From contig NZ_FNHV01000001.1 of the NCBI RefSeq assembly GCF_900103585.1, forward strand, positions 686,387-750,386: 64,000 nt of DNA, in the 5' to 3' direction. The notes below the pieces were generated by a model. It worked only from the letters and a program-made list of their open reading frames with translations, did no database searches and was not told the DNA's origin. Below are positions 45,649 through 55,182 of the stretch, piece by piece. Source of the DNA: Streptomyces sp. cf386 (lineage in GTDB: Bacteria > Actinomycetota > Actinomycetes > Streptomycetales > Streptomycetaceae). Made by a program: the position numbers and the translations under genes. The stretch's first letter is position 1; each line of letters starts with the position of its first letter.

Positions 45649-46776
45649 TCATGGTCGTGTCTCGCGGATCACCTGTACAGCTCGTTCGATCTGCCCCTCG
45701 GTGAGGTCCGCGCGGGCGGTCAGCCTCAGCCGCGAGATGCCGTCGGGAACGGAAGGAGGACGGAAACAGCCCACGGCGAGGCCCGCCGCCCGGCACTCGG
45801 CCGCCCAGCGCACGGCCCCCTCCGGGGACGGCGCGCGCACGGAGACGACCGCGGCGTCCGGACGTACCGCTTCCAGACCCGCGGCCGTCAGCCGTGCGTG
45901 GAGTTCGCGTGCCACCGTGCGCGCCCGCGCCGCCCGCTCCGGCTCACGGCGCAGCAGCCTCAGTGCCGCCAGGGCCGCGCCCGTCGCCGCGGGCGCGAGG
46001 CCCGTGTCGAAGATGAACGTCCGGGCCGCGTTGACCAGGTGCTCGATCACCCGGGCGGGGCCGAGGACGGCGCCGCCCTGGCTGCCCAGGGACTTGGACA
46101 GTGTGACCGTCACGACGACGTCGTCGGCGCCCGCGAGGCCCGCCGCGTGCGGGGCACCACGACCGCCGGCGCCGAGCACACCCAACCCGTGCGCGTCGTC
46201 GACGATCAGCCCGGCCCCGTGCTCCCGGCACGCCTGAGCGAGCCCGGCCAGCGGTGCGGCGTCGCCGTCGACCGAGAAGACGGTGTCGGACACGACGACG
46301 GCGGGACCGTCATGCGTCTGGAGTGCCTTGCGAACGGCGTCCGGTTCGGCGTGCGCGACGACCTGCGTCGTGCCGCGGGCCAGTCGGCAGCCGTCGATCA
46401 GCGAGGCGTGGTTGCCCGCGTCCGACACGATCAGCGAGCCGTGCGGCGCGAGCGCGGTGACCGCCGCGAGGTTGGCCGCGTAGCCGGACGAGAAGACCAG
46501 CGCCGCCTCGAAGCCGCAGAAGTCGGCCAGCTCGCGCTCCAGCTCGTCGTGCAGCTGAGTGGTGCCCGTGACGAGCCGTGAGCCGGTGGCGCCGCCGCCC
46601 CATGTCCCCGCCGCCCGCGCCGCGCCCTCGGTGACCTCGGGGTGGCGGGCCAGGCCCAGGTAGTCGTTGCTCGCGAGGTCGAGGAGCGGCGATTCGGCGG
46701 GCCGCGGGCGCAGGGTCCGTACGAGTCCGGCCCGGTGGCGCAGCTCCGCCTGCTCGTCGATCCAGCCGAACGCCAT
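45649..46776 (-). CDS. bioF: 8-amino-7-oxononanoate synthase
   Basis: 375 residues from ATG 46776 (GGAGG 4 bases upstream). PLP-dependent alpha-oxoamine synthase: [43 protein letters not shown], the aspartate [10 protein letters not shown] and the PLP lysine in [11 protein letters not shown]. It condenses pimeloyl-CoA/ACP with L-alanine in the first committed biotin step. Divergent from bioB, with a shared 146-bp regulatory region. Confidence 0.95.
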   Translation of the reverse strand: MAFGWIDEQAELRHRAGLVRTLRPRPAESPLLDLASNDYLGLARHPEVTEGAARAAGTWGGGATGSRLVTGTTQLHDELERELADFCGFEAALVFSSGYAANLAAVTALAPHGSLIVSDAGNHASLIDGCRLARGTTQVVAHAEPDAVRKALQTHDGPAVVVSDTVFSVDGDAAPLAGLAQACREHGAGLIVDDAHGLGVLGAGGRGAPHAAGLAGADDVVVTVTLSKSLGSQGGAVLGPARVIEHLVNAARTFIFDTGLAPAATGAALAALRLLRREPERAARARTVARELHARLTAAGLEAVRPDAAVVSVRAPSPEGAVRWAAECRAAGLAVGCFRPPSVPDGISRLRLTARADLTEGQIERAVQVIRETRP

Positions 46777-46836
46777 GGCTCCTCCGGGCTTTTGTAGGCA
46801 GTGCACAGACACTAGTCGCACGGTCCGCCACCCACG

Positions 46837-46854
46837 GTGTGGCAATACCCACAC
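46837..46854. promoter_or_regulatory. Dyad in the bioF-bioB divergent promoter
   Basis: GTGTGG and CCACAC with a six-base spacer CAATAC. It lies between the divergent biotin genes, where a repressor site is expected. It does not resemble the BirA box of enterobacteria or the BioQ motif known to me, so the regulator is unassigned. Confidence 0.5.
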
Positions 46855-46922
46855 ATCGAAGTGACAGGGTTGTGCGAACTCTCCTTGGCTCGGAGCCGCC
46901 TCGTACGTCAGGATCAGCTCCC

Positions 46923-48143
46923 ATGGACCTGCTGAACACGCTGGTGGACAAGGGGCTTCGGCGCGAGCTGCCGACCCGCGAGGAAGCCTTGGCCGTCCTC
47001 GCCACTTCCGACGACGACCTGCTCGATGTGGTGGCCGCGGCCGGCAAGGTGCGCCGGCACTGGTTCGGCCGACGGGTGAAACTCAACTATCTGGTCAACC
47101 TGAAATCGGGCCTGTGCCCGGAGGACTGCTCCTACTGCTCGCAGCGCCTCGGCTCCACCACCGGCATCCTCAAGTACACCTGGCTCAAGCCCGACGAGGC
47201 CTCCCAGGCCGCGGCCGCCGGTTTGGCGGGTGGCGCCAAACGGGTCTGTCTCGTGGCGTCCGGGCGTGGCCCGACCGACCGTGACGTGGACCGGGTCTCC
47301 GCCACCATCAAGGCGATCAAGGACCAGAACGAGGGCGTCGAGGTGTGTGCCTGTCTCGGTCTGCTCTCCGACGGTCAGGCGGAGCGGCTGCGCGAGGCGG
47401 GCGCGGACGCGTACAACCACAACCTCAACACGTCCGAGGGGACGTACGGGGACATCACGACCACGCACACCTACGCCGACCGCGTCGACACCGTGCAGAA
47501 GGCGCACGGGGCCGGGCTGTCCGCATGCTCCGGTCTCATCGCGGGCATGGGCGAGAGCGACGAGGACCTGGTCGACGTCGTGTACTCGCTGCGTGAGCTG
47601 GACCCGGACTCGGTGCCGGTCAACTTCCTGATCCCGGTCGAGGGCACCCCCCTGGCCAAGGAGTGGAACCTCACCCCGCAGCGCTGCCTCAGGATCCTGG
47701 CGATGGTGCGGTTCGTCTGCCCGGACGTCGAGGTGCGGATCGCCGGTGGCCGCGAGGTCCATCTGCGCACCATGCAGCCTCTCGCCCTGAACCTGGCCAA
47801 CTCGATCTTCCTCGGTGACTACCTCACCACCGAGGGCCAGGCGGGCAAGGCCGACCTGGAGATGATCGCGGACGCCGGGTTCGAGGTGGAGGGCACCGGC
47901 CAGGTGACGCTGCCGGAGCACCGGGTGGCGGACGGAGGTGGCTGCGGCTCGCACGAGAGTGCGGGCTGCGGGTCCCACGAGGGCGCCGGTTGCGGTTCGC
48001 ACGAGGAGAGCGCCGGCTGCGGGTCGCACGCGGGTGGCGGTGTGTGCGGTACGGCCGCTGCCGCCCCGGCCAACGAGGCGCGCACCGACCTGGTCGCCGT
48101 ACGCCGCCGGGGCGCCGGAACCGACCTCGCGCCCAATGCCTGA
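46923..48143 (+). CDS. bioB: Biotin synthase with Cys/His-rich C-terminal tail
   Basis: 406 residues. Radical SAM core with the 4Fe-4S Cys at 65, 69 and 72 ([14 protein letters not shown]), [20 protein letters not shown] and [10 protein letters not shown] as in all BioB. It inserts sulfur into dethiobiotin, consuming its 2Fe-2S cluster. The catalytic domain ends near residue 335. The tail (about 338-372) repeats CGSHE four times (GCGSHES, GCGSHEG, GCGSHEE, GCGSHAG) plus a final VCG, so it is probably a metal or Fe-S binding appendage. ATG 46923 gives the expected N-terminus. Confidence 0.95.
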   Translation: MDLLNTLVDKGLRRELPTREEALAVLATSDDDLLDVVAAAGKVRRHWFGRRVKLNYLVNLKSGLCPEDCSYCSQRLGSTTGILKYTWLKPDEASQAAAAGLAGGAKRVCLVASGRGPTDRDVDRVSATIKAIKDQNEGVEVCACLGLLSDGQAERLREAGADAYNHNLNTSEGTYGDITTTHTYADRVDTVQKAHGAGLSACSGLIAGMGESDEDLVDVVYSLRELDPDSVPVNFLIPVEGTPLAKEWNLTPQRCLRILAMVRFVCPDVEVRIAGGREVHLRTMQPLALNLANSIFLGDYLTTEGQAGKADLEMIADAGFEVEGTGQVTLPEHRVADGGGCGSHESAGCGSHEGAGCGSHEESAGCGSHAGGGVCGTAAAAPANEARTDLVAVRRRGAGTDLAPNA

Positions 48144-49434
48144 CGTGCCCGGCCCCACCGGTCTGACCGTGCCGGAGCTGCTGGAGCTCGACCGACGGCA
48201 CGTCTGGCATCCGTACGGCCCCATGCCGGGCCGCGTCGAACCGCTCGTCGTGGAGTCGGCGAGCGGGGTGCGGCTGAAGAGGGCGGACGGCTCGGGCGAA
48301 CTGGTCGACGGCATGTCGTCCTGGTGGTCGGCGATCCACGGCTACAACCACCCGGTGCTCAACGAGGCCGCGCACGAGCAGCTGTCGCGGATGAGCCATG
48401 TGATGTTCGGCGGGCTCACGCACGAGCCCGCCGTACGCCTGGCGAAGCTCCTTGTCGACATGTCGCCCGACGGCCTGGAGCATGTCTTCCTCGCCGACTC
48501 CGGGTCGGTGTCGGTCGAGGTCGCGGTCAAGATGTGCCTGCAGTACTGGCGTTCGCTGGGCCGACCCGACAAGCAGCGGCTGCTGACCTGGCGCGGCGGC
48601 TACCACGGTGACACCTGGCAGCCGATGTCGGTGTGCGACCCCGAGGGCGGGATGCACGAGCTGTGGACCGGGGTGCTCCAGCGCCAGGTGTTCGCGGACC
48701 CGCCGCCCGCGGAGTACGAGGAGTCGTACGCCGACCAACTGCGGTCGCTGATCGAGCGGCACGCGCACGAACTGGCGGCGGTGATCGTCGAGCCGGTCGT
48801 GCAGGGCGCGGGCGGGATGCGGTTCCACTCCCCCGCGTATCTGCGCGTGCTGCGGGAGGCGTGCGACGCGCACGACGTGCTGCTGGTGTTCGACGAGATC
48901 GCGACCGGGTTCGGCCGCACGGGCGCGCTGTTCGCCGCGGACCACGCGGCGGTCACGCCGGACGTGATGTGCGTGGGCAAGGCGCTGACCGGCGGCTATA
49001 TGACGATGGCGGCGACGCTGTGCACATCCCGCGTGGCTGACGGGATCTCGCGGGGCGAGGTGCCGGTACTCGCTCACGGCCCGACCTTCATGGGCAATCC
49101 CCTGGCGGCAGCGGTCGCCTGCGCCTCGATCGAGCTGTTGCTCGGCCAGGACTGGCTGGTCGAGGTCAAGCGGATCGAGGCGGGGTTGTGGGAGGGGCTG
49201 AGGCCCGCGATGGACATTCCGGGCGTGCAGGACGTACGCGTCCTCGGCGCCATCGGGGTCGTCCAGCTCGACCACCCCGTGGACATGCGGGCGGCGACGG
49301 ACGCCGCCGTGCGCGAGGGCGTGTGGCTGCGGCCGTTCCGCGACCTCATCTACACGATGCCGCCGTACGTCACGGGTGACACGGACGTGGCACGGATCGC
49401 CCGCGCGGTGTGCGCGGCCGCGCGGGAGGGCTGA
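48136..49434 (+). CDS. bioA: Adenosylmethionine-8-amino-7-oxononanoate aminotransferase
   Basis: 432 residues. Class III aminotransferase: [76 protein letters not shown] and the PLP lysine in [14 protein letters not shown]. It converts KAPA to DAPA using SAM. Its ATG overlaps the bioB stop by 8 bp, so they are coupled. Confidence 0.96.
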   Translation: MPDVPGPTGLTVPELLELDRRHVWHPYGPMPGRVEPLVVESASGVRLKRADGSGELVDGMSSWWSAIHGYNHPVLNEAAHEQLSRMSHVMFGGLTHEPAVRLAKLLVDMSPDGLEHVFLADSGSVSVEVAVKMCLQYWRSLGRPDKQRLLTWRGGYHGDTWQPMSVCDPEGGMHELWTGVLQRQVFADPPPAEYEESYADQLRSLIERHAHELAAVIVEPVVQGAGGMRFHSPAYLRVLREACDAHDVLLVFDEIATGFGRTGALFAADHAAVTPDVMCVGKALTGGYMTMAATLCTSRVADGISRGEVPVLAHGPTFMGNPLAAAVACASIELLLGQDWLVEVKRIEAGLWEGLRPAMDIPGVQDVRVLGAIGVVQLDHPVDMRAATDAAVREGVWLRPFRDLIYTMPPYVTGDTDVARIARAVCAAAREG

Positions 49435-49435
49435 C

Positions 49436-50152
49436 ATGCCGGTACTGGTGATCACGGGCACGGGCACGGAGGTCGGCAAGACGGTCACGACCGCCGCGGT
49501 CGCCGCCGCGGCGGTGGCCGCCGGCCGGTCGGTGGCGGTGCTGAAGGCCGCGCAGACGGGCGTGGGCCCGGGCGAGCGCGGGGACGCGGACGAGGTGGCG
49601 CGGCTCGCGGGTGCGGTGACCACGGCCGAACTCGCCCGCTATCCCGACCCGTTGGCCCCGGCGACCGCCGCACGACGGGCCGGACGCACACCGGTCCGGC
49701 CGCACGAGATCGCCGAGGCCGCCGCCAAGCTGGCCACCGACCACGACCTGGTGCTGGTGGAGGGGGCGGGCGGTCTGCTCGTCCGCTTCGACGAGGCGGG
49801 CGGCACGCTGGCTGACGCGGCCGAGCTGATGGCGGCGCCGGTCCTGGTGGTGGCATCAGCGGGCCTGGGCACGCTGAACACCACTGAGCTGACGGCGCGT
49901 GAACTGCGCGTCCGGCGGCTGGACCTGCTGGGGGTGGTGATCGGCAGCTGGCCCGAGTCGCCGGATCTGGCGTCGCGTTGCAATATCGCCGATCTGCCGG
50001 ACGTCGCGGGGGCGCCGCTGCTGGGTGCGGTGCCGGCCGGGACCGGGGCGCTGGCGCCCGCCGACTTCCGCGCCGCGGCGCCGGGTTGGCTGGCGCCGCG
50101 GCTGTTCGGGACGTGGGACGCGGAGGGGTTCCGGGGGCGGGAGGCGCCCTGA
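49436..50152 (+). CDS. bioD: Dethiobiotin synthetase
   Basis: 238 residues. P-loop ATPase: [16 protein letters not shown] (Walker A), [20 protein letters not shown], and [14 protein letters not shown]. It closes the ureido ring of DAPA with CO2 and ATP. Starts 1 bp after the bioA stop (GGAGGGCTGAC leader). Last gene of the bioBAD operon. The following 50153-50334 gap shows nothing notable. Confidence 0.95.
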   Translation: MPVLVITGTGTEVGKTVTTAAVAAAAVAAGRSVAVLKAAQTGVGPGERGDADEVARLAGAVTTAELARYPDPLAPATAARRAGRTPVRPHEIAEAAAKLATDHDLVLVEGAGGLLVRFDEAGGTLADAAELMAAPVLVVASAGLGTLNTTELTARELRVRRLDLLGVVIGSWPESPDLASRCNIADLPDVAGAPLLGAVPAGTGALAPADFRAAAPGWLAPRLFGTWDAEGFRGREAP

Positions 50153-50334
50153 GGCGTGCCTGCCGAGGTGCCAGACCCTCGTGCCATCCTCTGATCGTGG
50201 CCAATACAGACGGCTGTCGGGGATCGGCACAACGCCCCTGGCCCTTGGGTCTGCCCTCGGAACCTCGCCGGATTCGCCCGCGCGTTCTCCGACGCGTAGA
50301 CGACCGCTGGTCGGCCGCCAGGGCCGGGCAGGAC

Positions 50335-52794
50335 CTAGACGGCCTCGCTCGCGTCGCTCTCGGCGATGAGCCGCACCAGTTCGATGCGGGAGCGGATCCC
50401 CAACCGGGTGAAAACACCCCGCAGATGGTGATCGATGGTGCGCGGGCTGAGGGCGAGACGGGTGGCGATCTCCCGGTTGGTGGCTCCCTCGGCGGCCATC
50501 CGGGCGATCAGCAGCTGCTGGGCCGTGAGGCGGGTGGTGAGGGCGTCGGGGCCGGGCTGTGCGGGGGCGGCCGGGGTGCCCAGGGCACGGAGTTCGGTGC
50601 GGGCCTGGGCCGCGCAGTGCGGGGCACCGAAGGAGTCGAAGGCCTCCAGGGCACTGTGCAGACGGTCGCGTGCCTCCGTGCGGTGGCGCAGTCGGCGCAG
50701 GGCGCTGCCGAACAGCAGCTCCGTGCGGGCGCGTTCGAAGTCGCGGGTGCCGTGGGAGTGCAGGTCGAGGGCCGTGCGGTAGTGCTCGACGGCTTCCTCG
50801 CCGGGTGCGAGCAGGGCGCGGCAGCGGGCGCTGAGGGCCAGGTCGTCGGGGCTGCGGACCGTGCTCGCCCAGCGGTGGTAGTCGGCGTGCGCGACTCGGG
50901 CGACCCTCGTGTCCCCCGTACGGACGGCGGCCTCCACGTAGTGCGGGGTGGCCAGGTGGCGGATGGCCCGGTGGCCGTGGCCGGGGCCGAACCCGGCGAG
51001 GGCGCGCAGTCGGGCGGCCGCGGCGGCGAATCGGCCGCTGCTCAGGTCGAGGTAGGCGAGCGCCCACTGGGCGAGGGCGGCGGGCAGGCCCAGGCCGTGG
51101 GTGAGGGCGTACGACCGTGCCGTCGTGGCGCGTTCACGGCAGACGTCGGCGTCACCGGTGAGCGCCGCGAACATGGCGAGGGCGGCCTGCAGATGACAGG
51201 CGCCGTTGTCCTGCCCGCTCGCGTGGGCCTGCCACAGCGCGTCGGCAGCGGCGGCCTCGCCGGCCCGGGGGCGCCCGGTCCAGAAGTCGGCGTACGCGCG
51301 GAACTCCATGGCCTGCGGCACGGTGACCGGCGTGCCGAGCGCCCTGGCGGAGGCAGCCGCACGGACGGTCGCGGTGGCCGCGCGGGTGTGGTCGCCGAGG
51401 AGCAGCGCGGCGATCCCGGCGTGGATGAGGACGGTGGGGTCACCACCGGGCCCACATCGCCCGGCCGCCGCCTTCAGCAGGTCACGCGCGTCCTCGTACC
51501 GCCCGTCGAAGGCGGCCACGAGCCCGGTCAACGTGCCGGGCGCCACCAGCCCGAGCCGATCCGCGACCCGGGCGGCCTCGCGCAGCCGGCGCACATCTCC
51601 GGTGTAGACGGCGGCTTCGGTGGCTCGGGCGAGGAGGTGGACGGCCGGGGTGGGGCCGGGGGCCACAACGGTGGTTGACGCGGCGGGAGCGGGGGCGGCC
51701 GTGACGGCCGACGGTGCGGGAACGTCGGCGGCAGAGGGTGCTGCGGGTGGAGAGGCGGCGTGACCTGCGGCCCGGGACCCCTTGCCGGCAGAGCCCGCCG
51801 ACGGTCCGGCAACTCCGCCAACCGAGGACACCCCCGACACAGAGGCAGCGTGACCTGCGGCCCCGGACCTCCTCCCAGCAGAGCCCGCCGACCGCACGCC
51901 AACCTCGTCATCACCGACGGCCGCTGAGCTCACCACCCCCATCAGCAACGCGTCGAACGCCTCCGTAGCGTTCCCCGCCCGGAGGGCCAGCACCCCGGTC
52001 AACGCGTCGTCGGAGGTGGCCGCGGCCAGCCTGCGTGCCCGGTCCCCGTCGCCCGACCGCCAGGCGTACGCGGCGGCCCGGGTCAGCAGGCGGGACTGTT
52101 CGGACGGGTCGGGGCACAGTGCGGCGGCGCGCTCGGACAGTGCCCGTGCCACCGACACGCGCCCCGCCTCCCCCGCCTTGGCCGCGGCGGCGCCGAGTTC
52201 CGCTGCCAGGCGTGCGCTGGGGCCGAGCGCCCCCGCGCCCCGGTGCCAGGAGCGCCACGGTGTCTCGCCCGCGCCGCCCAGCACACGTGCCAGCAGGTGG
52301 TGGACGTCTCGGCGGTCGGCCGGGGAGCCCGTCTCGTAGGCGGCGATCCGGGTCCACGCGTCGCGGAACACCACCCCGCCCGCTCCCGAGTGCGCGATCC
52401 CGGCCGCCTCGGCGGCGTCCAGGAGCCGGGTGTCGAGGCGGGCGGCCATGACGGCGCGCAGGAAGGCGTCGGTGGACACGGGGTACTGGTCGGCCGCGGC
52501 GAGGAGCAGGAGGAGCCGGGTGTCGTCCGGCAACGCCCTGATCTCCGCCCGGCGTTCACGCAGCAGGGACGGGGCCAGCTCGGCCGGTGCCGTGGGGAGC
52601 GGGTCGACGCCCGTCGCCTGGCGGTCGGTCAGGCGCGGGACCAGTTCGGCGGCGGCGCGCGGATCGCCGTACACGGCACGCAGCACGCGCACGCGGACGC
52701 CCTCGGGCAGTGCCGACGCCGACTGTCGCCACGCGTCCGCGTGCGACAGTGGCGAAGTGCGGTCGAGAGGTGGGGGGTTCACCGGAGTCACCAC
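50335..52794 (-). CDS. Large LuxR-type transcriptional regulator
   Basis: 819 residues. The C-terminus has a clear LuxR HTH (about 755-815: TAQQLLIARMAAEGATNREI then ATRLALSPRTIDHHLRGVF). The preceding 700 residues are TPR-like helical repeats. No Walker A is visible, so it lacks the ATPase part of typical LAL regulators. Between about 305 and 390 is an Ala/Ser/Gly/Pro-rich low-complexity insert with near-repeats (GSAGRRSGAAGHAAS, GSAGKGSRAAGHAAS). It is divergent from a secreted lipase gene; Streptomyces LipR-type LuxR regulators are known to activate such lipases, so a link is plausible. Confidence 0.9.
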   Translation of the reverse strand: MVTPVNPPPLDRTSPLSHADAWRQSASALPEGVRVRVLRAVYGDPRAAAELVPRLTDRQATGVDPLPTAPAELAPSLLRERRAEIRALPDDTRLLLLLAAADQYPVSTDAFLRAVMAARLDTRLLDAAEAAGIAHSGAGGVVFRDAWTRIAAYETGSPADRRDVHHLLARVLGGAGETPWRSWHRGAGALGPSARLAAELGAAAAKAGEAGRVSVARALSERAAALCPDPSEQSRLLTRAAAYAWRSGDGDRARRLAAATSDDALTGVLALRAGNATEAFDALLMGVVSSAAVGDDEVGVRSAGSAGRRSGAAGHAASVSGVSSVGGVAGPSAGSAGKGSRAAGHAASPPAAPSAADVPAPSAVTAAPAPAASTTVVAPGPTPAVHLLARATEAAVYTGDVRRLREAARVADRLGLVAPGTLTGLVAAFDGRYEDARDLLKAAAGRCGPGGDPTVLIHAGIAALLLGDHTRAATATVRAAASARALGTPVTVPQAMEFRAYADFWTGRPRAGEAAAADALWQAHASGQDNGACHLQAALAMFAALTGDADVCRERATTARSYALTHGLGLPAALAQWALAYLDLSSGRFAAAAARLRALAGFGPGHGHRAIRHLATPHYVEAAVRTGDTRVARVAHADYHRWASTVRSPDDLALSARCRALLAPGEEAVEHYRTALDLHSHGTRDFERARTELLFGSALRRLRHRTEARDRLHSALEAFDSFGAPHCAAQARTELRALGTPAAPAQPGPDALTTRLTAQQLLIARMAAEGATNREIATRLALSPRTIDHHLRGVFTRLGIRSRIELVRLIAESDASEAV

Positions 52795-52909
52795 ACAAGT
52801 GACGTTACTGGCGAGTTAATTGAACCGTAAAGACCGGCGATTTCGCCGATGCGGCGCGCGTAGACCCGGCTCGACACTCCTGACAACCCCACACGTTTCA
52901 GGAGGCATC

Positions 52910-53596
52910 ATGCAGCGCACCACGCGTCGCATCGCCACGACCGTCTCGGCCCTGGCGACCTCGCTCCTTCTGTCACTGTCCCTCTCCCCCACACCCGCGC
53001 AGGCCGCGACCCACGACCCCGTCGTCTTCGTGCACGGCCTCAGCAGCTCGGCGAGCAGCTGGGACGACTGGATCGGCTACTTCGAGGCCGACGGCTACAG
53101 CGCCTCCGAGCTGGACGCCTGGTCGTACGACTGGGCCCAGTCGAACACCACCACCGCCCAGCAGCTCGCGACCGAGATCAGAAACGTGCTCGCCCGGACC
53201 GGCGCCTCGAAGGTCGACGTCGTCGTCCACTCCATGGGTGCGCTCAGCTCCCGCTCCTACCTCAAGAACCTCGGCGGGACGTCGTACGTCGACGACTTCG
53301 TCTCCACGGCCGGCGTGAACCACGGCACGACCACCGCCTCGTGGTGCGCGTGGCTCTACACCTCCTGCGCGGAGATGAACACCGGCAGCTCGTTCCTGAG
53401 TTCCCTGAACTCCGGCGACGAGACCCCGGGCAACGTGTCGTACGCCAGCTACTGGTCGAACTGCGACGACGCGCTCACGCCCGACACCACCGCGATCCTC
53501 AGCGGCGCGACGAACGTCGAGGTCGGCTGCGTCTCGCACACCGACATGAACAACGACCAGGGTGTGTACGAGCAGGTGCGGGACTTCATCGGCTGA
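52910..53596 (+). CDS. Secreted lipase (alpha/beta hydrolase)
   Basis: 228 residues from ATG 52910 (GGAGG 4 bases upstream). Signal peptide 1-32 ([17 protein letters not shown]). The mature protein has the oxyanion segment VFVHGLSSS, nucleophile S108 ([10 protein letters not shown]) and a late His in CVSHTDM; two Cys pairs (CAW...SC, NCDD...GCVS) probably form disulfides. It matches short secreted triacylglycerol lipases of Streptomyces. Divergent from the LuxR gene with a 115-bp AT-rich promoter gap. Confidence 0.92.
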   Translation: MQRTTRRIATTVSALATSLLLSLSLSPTPAQAATHDPVVFVHGLSSSASSWDDWIGYFEADGYSASELDAWSYDWAQSNTTTAQQLATEIRNVLARTGASKVDVVVHSMGALSSRSYLKNLGGTSYVDDFVSTAGVNHGTTTASWCAWLYTSCAEMNTGSSFLSSLNSGDETPGNVSYASYWSNCDDALTPDTTAILSGATNVEVGCVSHTDMNNDQGVYEQVRDFIG

Positions 53597-53679
53597 GGCT
53601 TCGGTAGCGACAGCGGGGGTGCGCCGGCCCCGTACGGGGGACAATCGGGAGTGAGTCCCGTCCCGTCCGGGAGGTCCCC

Positions 53680-54381
53680 ATGGCCCTGAGGTCCGCACGG
53701 CCCGCCGGCTCCGGCAAGGTGGCACGGGATGCCGTGCACCACCCGCTGTTCGCCCGCTTCTACGCCCGGATGAGCGTCAACGCCGAGACCCGGATGGGTA
53801 TGGGCGGCGTACGCGACCGACTGCTTTCCGGGCTGTCCGGCCGGGTGATCGAGATCGGCGCGGGCAACGGTCTGAACTTCGCCCACTATCCGAGCGCGGT
53901 CTCGGAGGTCGTCGCCATCGAACCGGAGCGCCTGCTGCGGAAGTTGGCGGTGGAGTCCGCGCTGCGCGCCGGCGTGCCGGTGGACGTGGTGCCGGGCGCG
54001 GCGGAGGCGCTGCCGGTCAAGAGCGAGGCCTTCGACGCCGTGGTGCTCTCGCTGGTGCTGTGCAGTGTGCGGGACGTGCCGCGGGCGCTCGGTGAGATAC
54101 GCCGGGTGCTGCGGCCCGGCGGTGTCGTGCGGTTCTTCGAGCACGGGCGCGGCGGCGGGCCCGCCATGCACGTCACGCAGCGCGCGCTGGACCGGACCGT
54201 GTGGCCGCTGGTGAGCGGCGGCTGCCATCTCTCCCGCGAGCCGGTCGCCGCGCTGCGTGCGGCCGGGTTCGAGCTCGGCCCCTACCGGCGGGTGATGATG
54301 CCGGAGCGGGGGCCGGTGCTCCCGTCGTCGTACTGCGTGCTGGGGACGGCGTGGCGGCCGGCCGAGGAGCGGCCCGTCTGA
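53680..54381 (+). CDS. Class I SAM-dependent methyltransferase
   Basis: 233 residues. RVIEIGAGNGLNFAHYP (SAM motif I), VVAIEPERLL (motif II), ALPVKSEAFDAVVLSLVLCS (motif IV) and RRVLRPGGVVRFFEHG define the methyltransferase fold. Substrate is not predictable. ATG 53680 follows GGGAGGTCCCC. It is convergent with the toxin gene, whose stop abuts its own at 54382. Confidence 0.9.
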   Translation: MALRSARPAGSGKVARDAVHHPLFARFYARMSVNAETRMGMGGVRDRLLSGLSGRVIEIGAGNGLNFAHYPSAVSEVVAIEPERLLRKLAVESALRAGVPVDVVPGAAEALPVKSEAFDAVVLSLVLCSVRDVPRALGEIRRVLRPGGVVRFFEHGRGGGPAMHVTQRALDRTVWPLVSGGCHLSREPVAALRAAGFELGPYRRVMMPERGPVLPSSYCVLGTAWRPAEERPV

Positions 54382-54756
54382 TCACAGGCTCCACTGGCGC
54401 AGTTCGCGCGCGATGTCCTCGACGGAGGCCTCACCGCTCTTGACCAGGCGTGCCAGGTCACGCACCTGCTCGGGTGAGGTGACGACCTTGAGGCCGCTGG
54501 CGACCAGGTAGGCATAGGCCACGGCGGAGGCGAACAGCGCGTTGGAGCGCTCCAACGCCGGGACGTGGATGAGCAGTTGGAGCAGGGCCGCGGCGCGGGC
54601 CTGCGGGCTGTCGTAGACGGGGATGTCGAATATCTGGGCCTCATGGCGGGCGACGGCGGCGACGAGAGCGCCCCAGTCGGCGACTTGGGGATCCCCCGGC
54701 GTCCGCTTCTCGGCCAGCATCAGCAGCCAGGCAAGGTCGATGGTCAGATTGCTCAA
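54382..54756 (-). CDS. Fic/Doc-like toxin
   Basis: 124 residues. LTIDLAWLLMLAEKRTPGDP, then LLQLLIHVPALERSNALFAS and AVAYAYLVASGLKV: the Doc-like helical fold with a Fic motif in which HPFxxGNKR is replaced by HVPALERSN. Canonical Doc phosphorylates EF-Tu. The His and the Asn are kept but the Gly/Lys of the loop are not, so activity is uncertain. Paired with the RHH antitoxin directly upstream (4-bp gap). Confidence 0.85.
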   Translation of the reverse strand: MSNLTIDLAWLLMLAEKRTPGDPQVADWGALVAAVARHEAQIFDIPVYDSPQARAAALLQLLIHVPALERSNALFASAVAYAYLVASGLKVVTSPEQVRDLARLVKSGEASVEDIARELRQWSL

Positions 54757-54760
54757 CGGA

Positions 54761-54988
54761 TCAGCGGCGACCTTCGCGCTCCGCGCCGAATTCCTCGGCG
54801 AAGACGGACTCGTACTGCTTCATGAAATCGGCGGCGGCGTCCACGAACGTGTGGCCGACCTCCCCGGTGTCCTTTCTGACCAGTTCCTCGATGTAGCGGT
54901 TGACGCTCATGCCACGGGCCAGGGCACGTTCGCGAGCGGCGCGGGCCGTGCCCTCGTCGACTCTCACGTTCAGCTGGGTCTTCGCCAT
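54761..54988 (-). CDS. Ribbon-helix-helix antitoxin
   Basis: 75 residues. KTQLNVRVDEGTARAARERA then LARGMSVNRYIEELVRKDTG is a ribbon-helix-helix; the C-terminal HTFVDAAADFMKQYESVFAE is the toxin-neutralising helix typical of antitoxins of Fic/Doc-like partners. It starts very close to the palindrome at 54997-55016, expected for autoregulation by the antitoxin-toxin complex. Confidence 0.88.
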   Translation of the reverse strand: MAKTQLNVRVDEGTARAARERALARGMSVNRYIEELVRKDTGEVGHTFVDAAADFMKQYESVFAEEFGAEREGRR

Positions 54989-54996
54989 ACCTAGAA

Positions 54997-55016
54997 GCTA
55001 GCGCTCGGGCGCTAGC
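54997..55016 (-). promoter_or_regulatory. Toxin-antitoxin operator palindrome
   Basis: GCTAGCGC and GCGCTAGC around TCGG, a perfect 8-bp dyad ending 9 bp before the antitoxin ATG. This close distance and the RHH type of the antitoxin suggest autorepression; the transcript may be leaderless, since no Shine-Dalgarno fits between the dyad and the start. Confidence 0.75.
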
Positions 55017-55182
55017 AACGGCAAGGGGTCACCCCAGGGGCGGAGGGTGCCCCTTACACCGATATCAGGGACCCGACCTGGGATGGAGACAGACCGGGAC
55101 CTCGGGGGGATACCAGGTGTGGGGTGGATCACATTACGCTCGGCGGGGACGAGGAGTCCGTTACGTCCGTGAGGAGGCGGTC

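Noticed and set aside
47824..49623. Minus-strand 599-codon frame opposite bioB/bioA/bioD
   Set aside because: Shadow of the biotin operon; composition (His/Arg/Gly-rich) and lack of a start signal argue against it.
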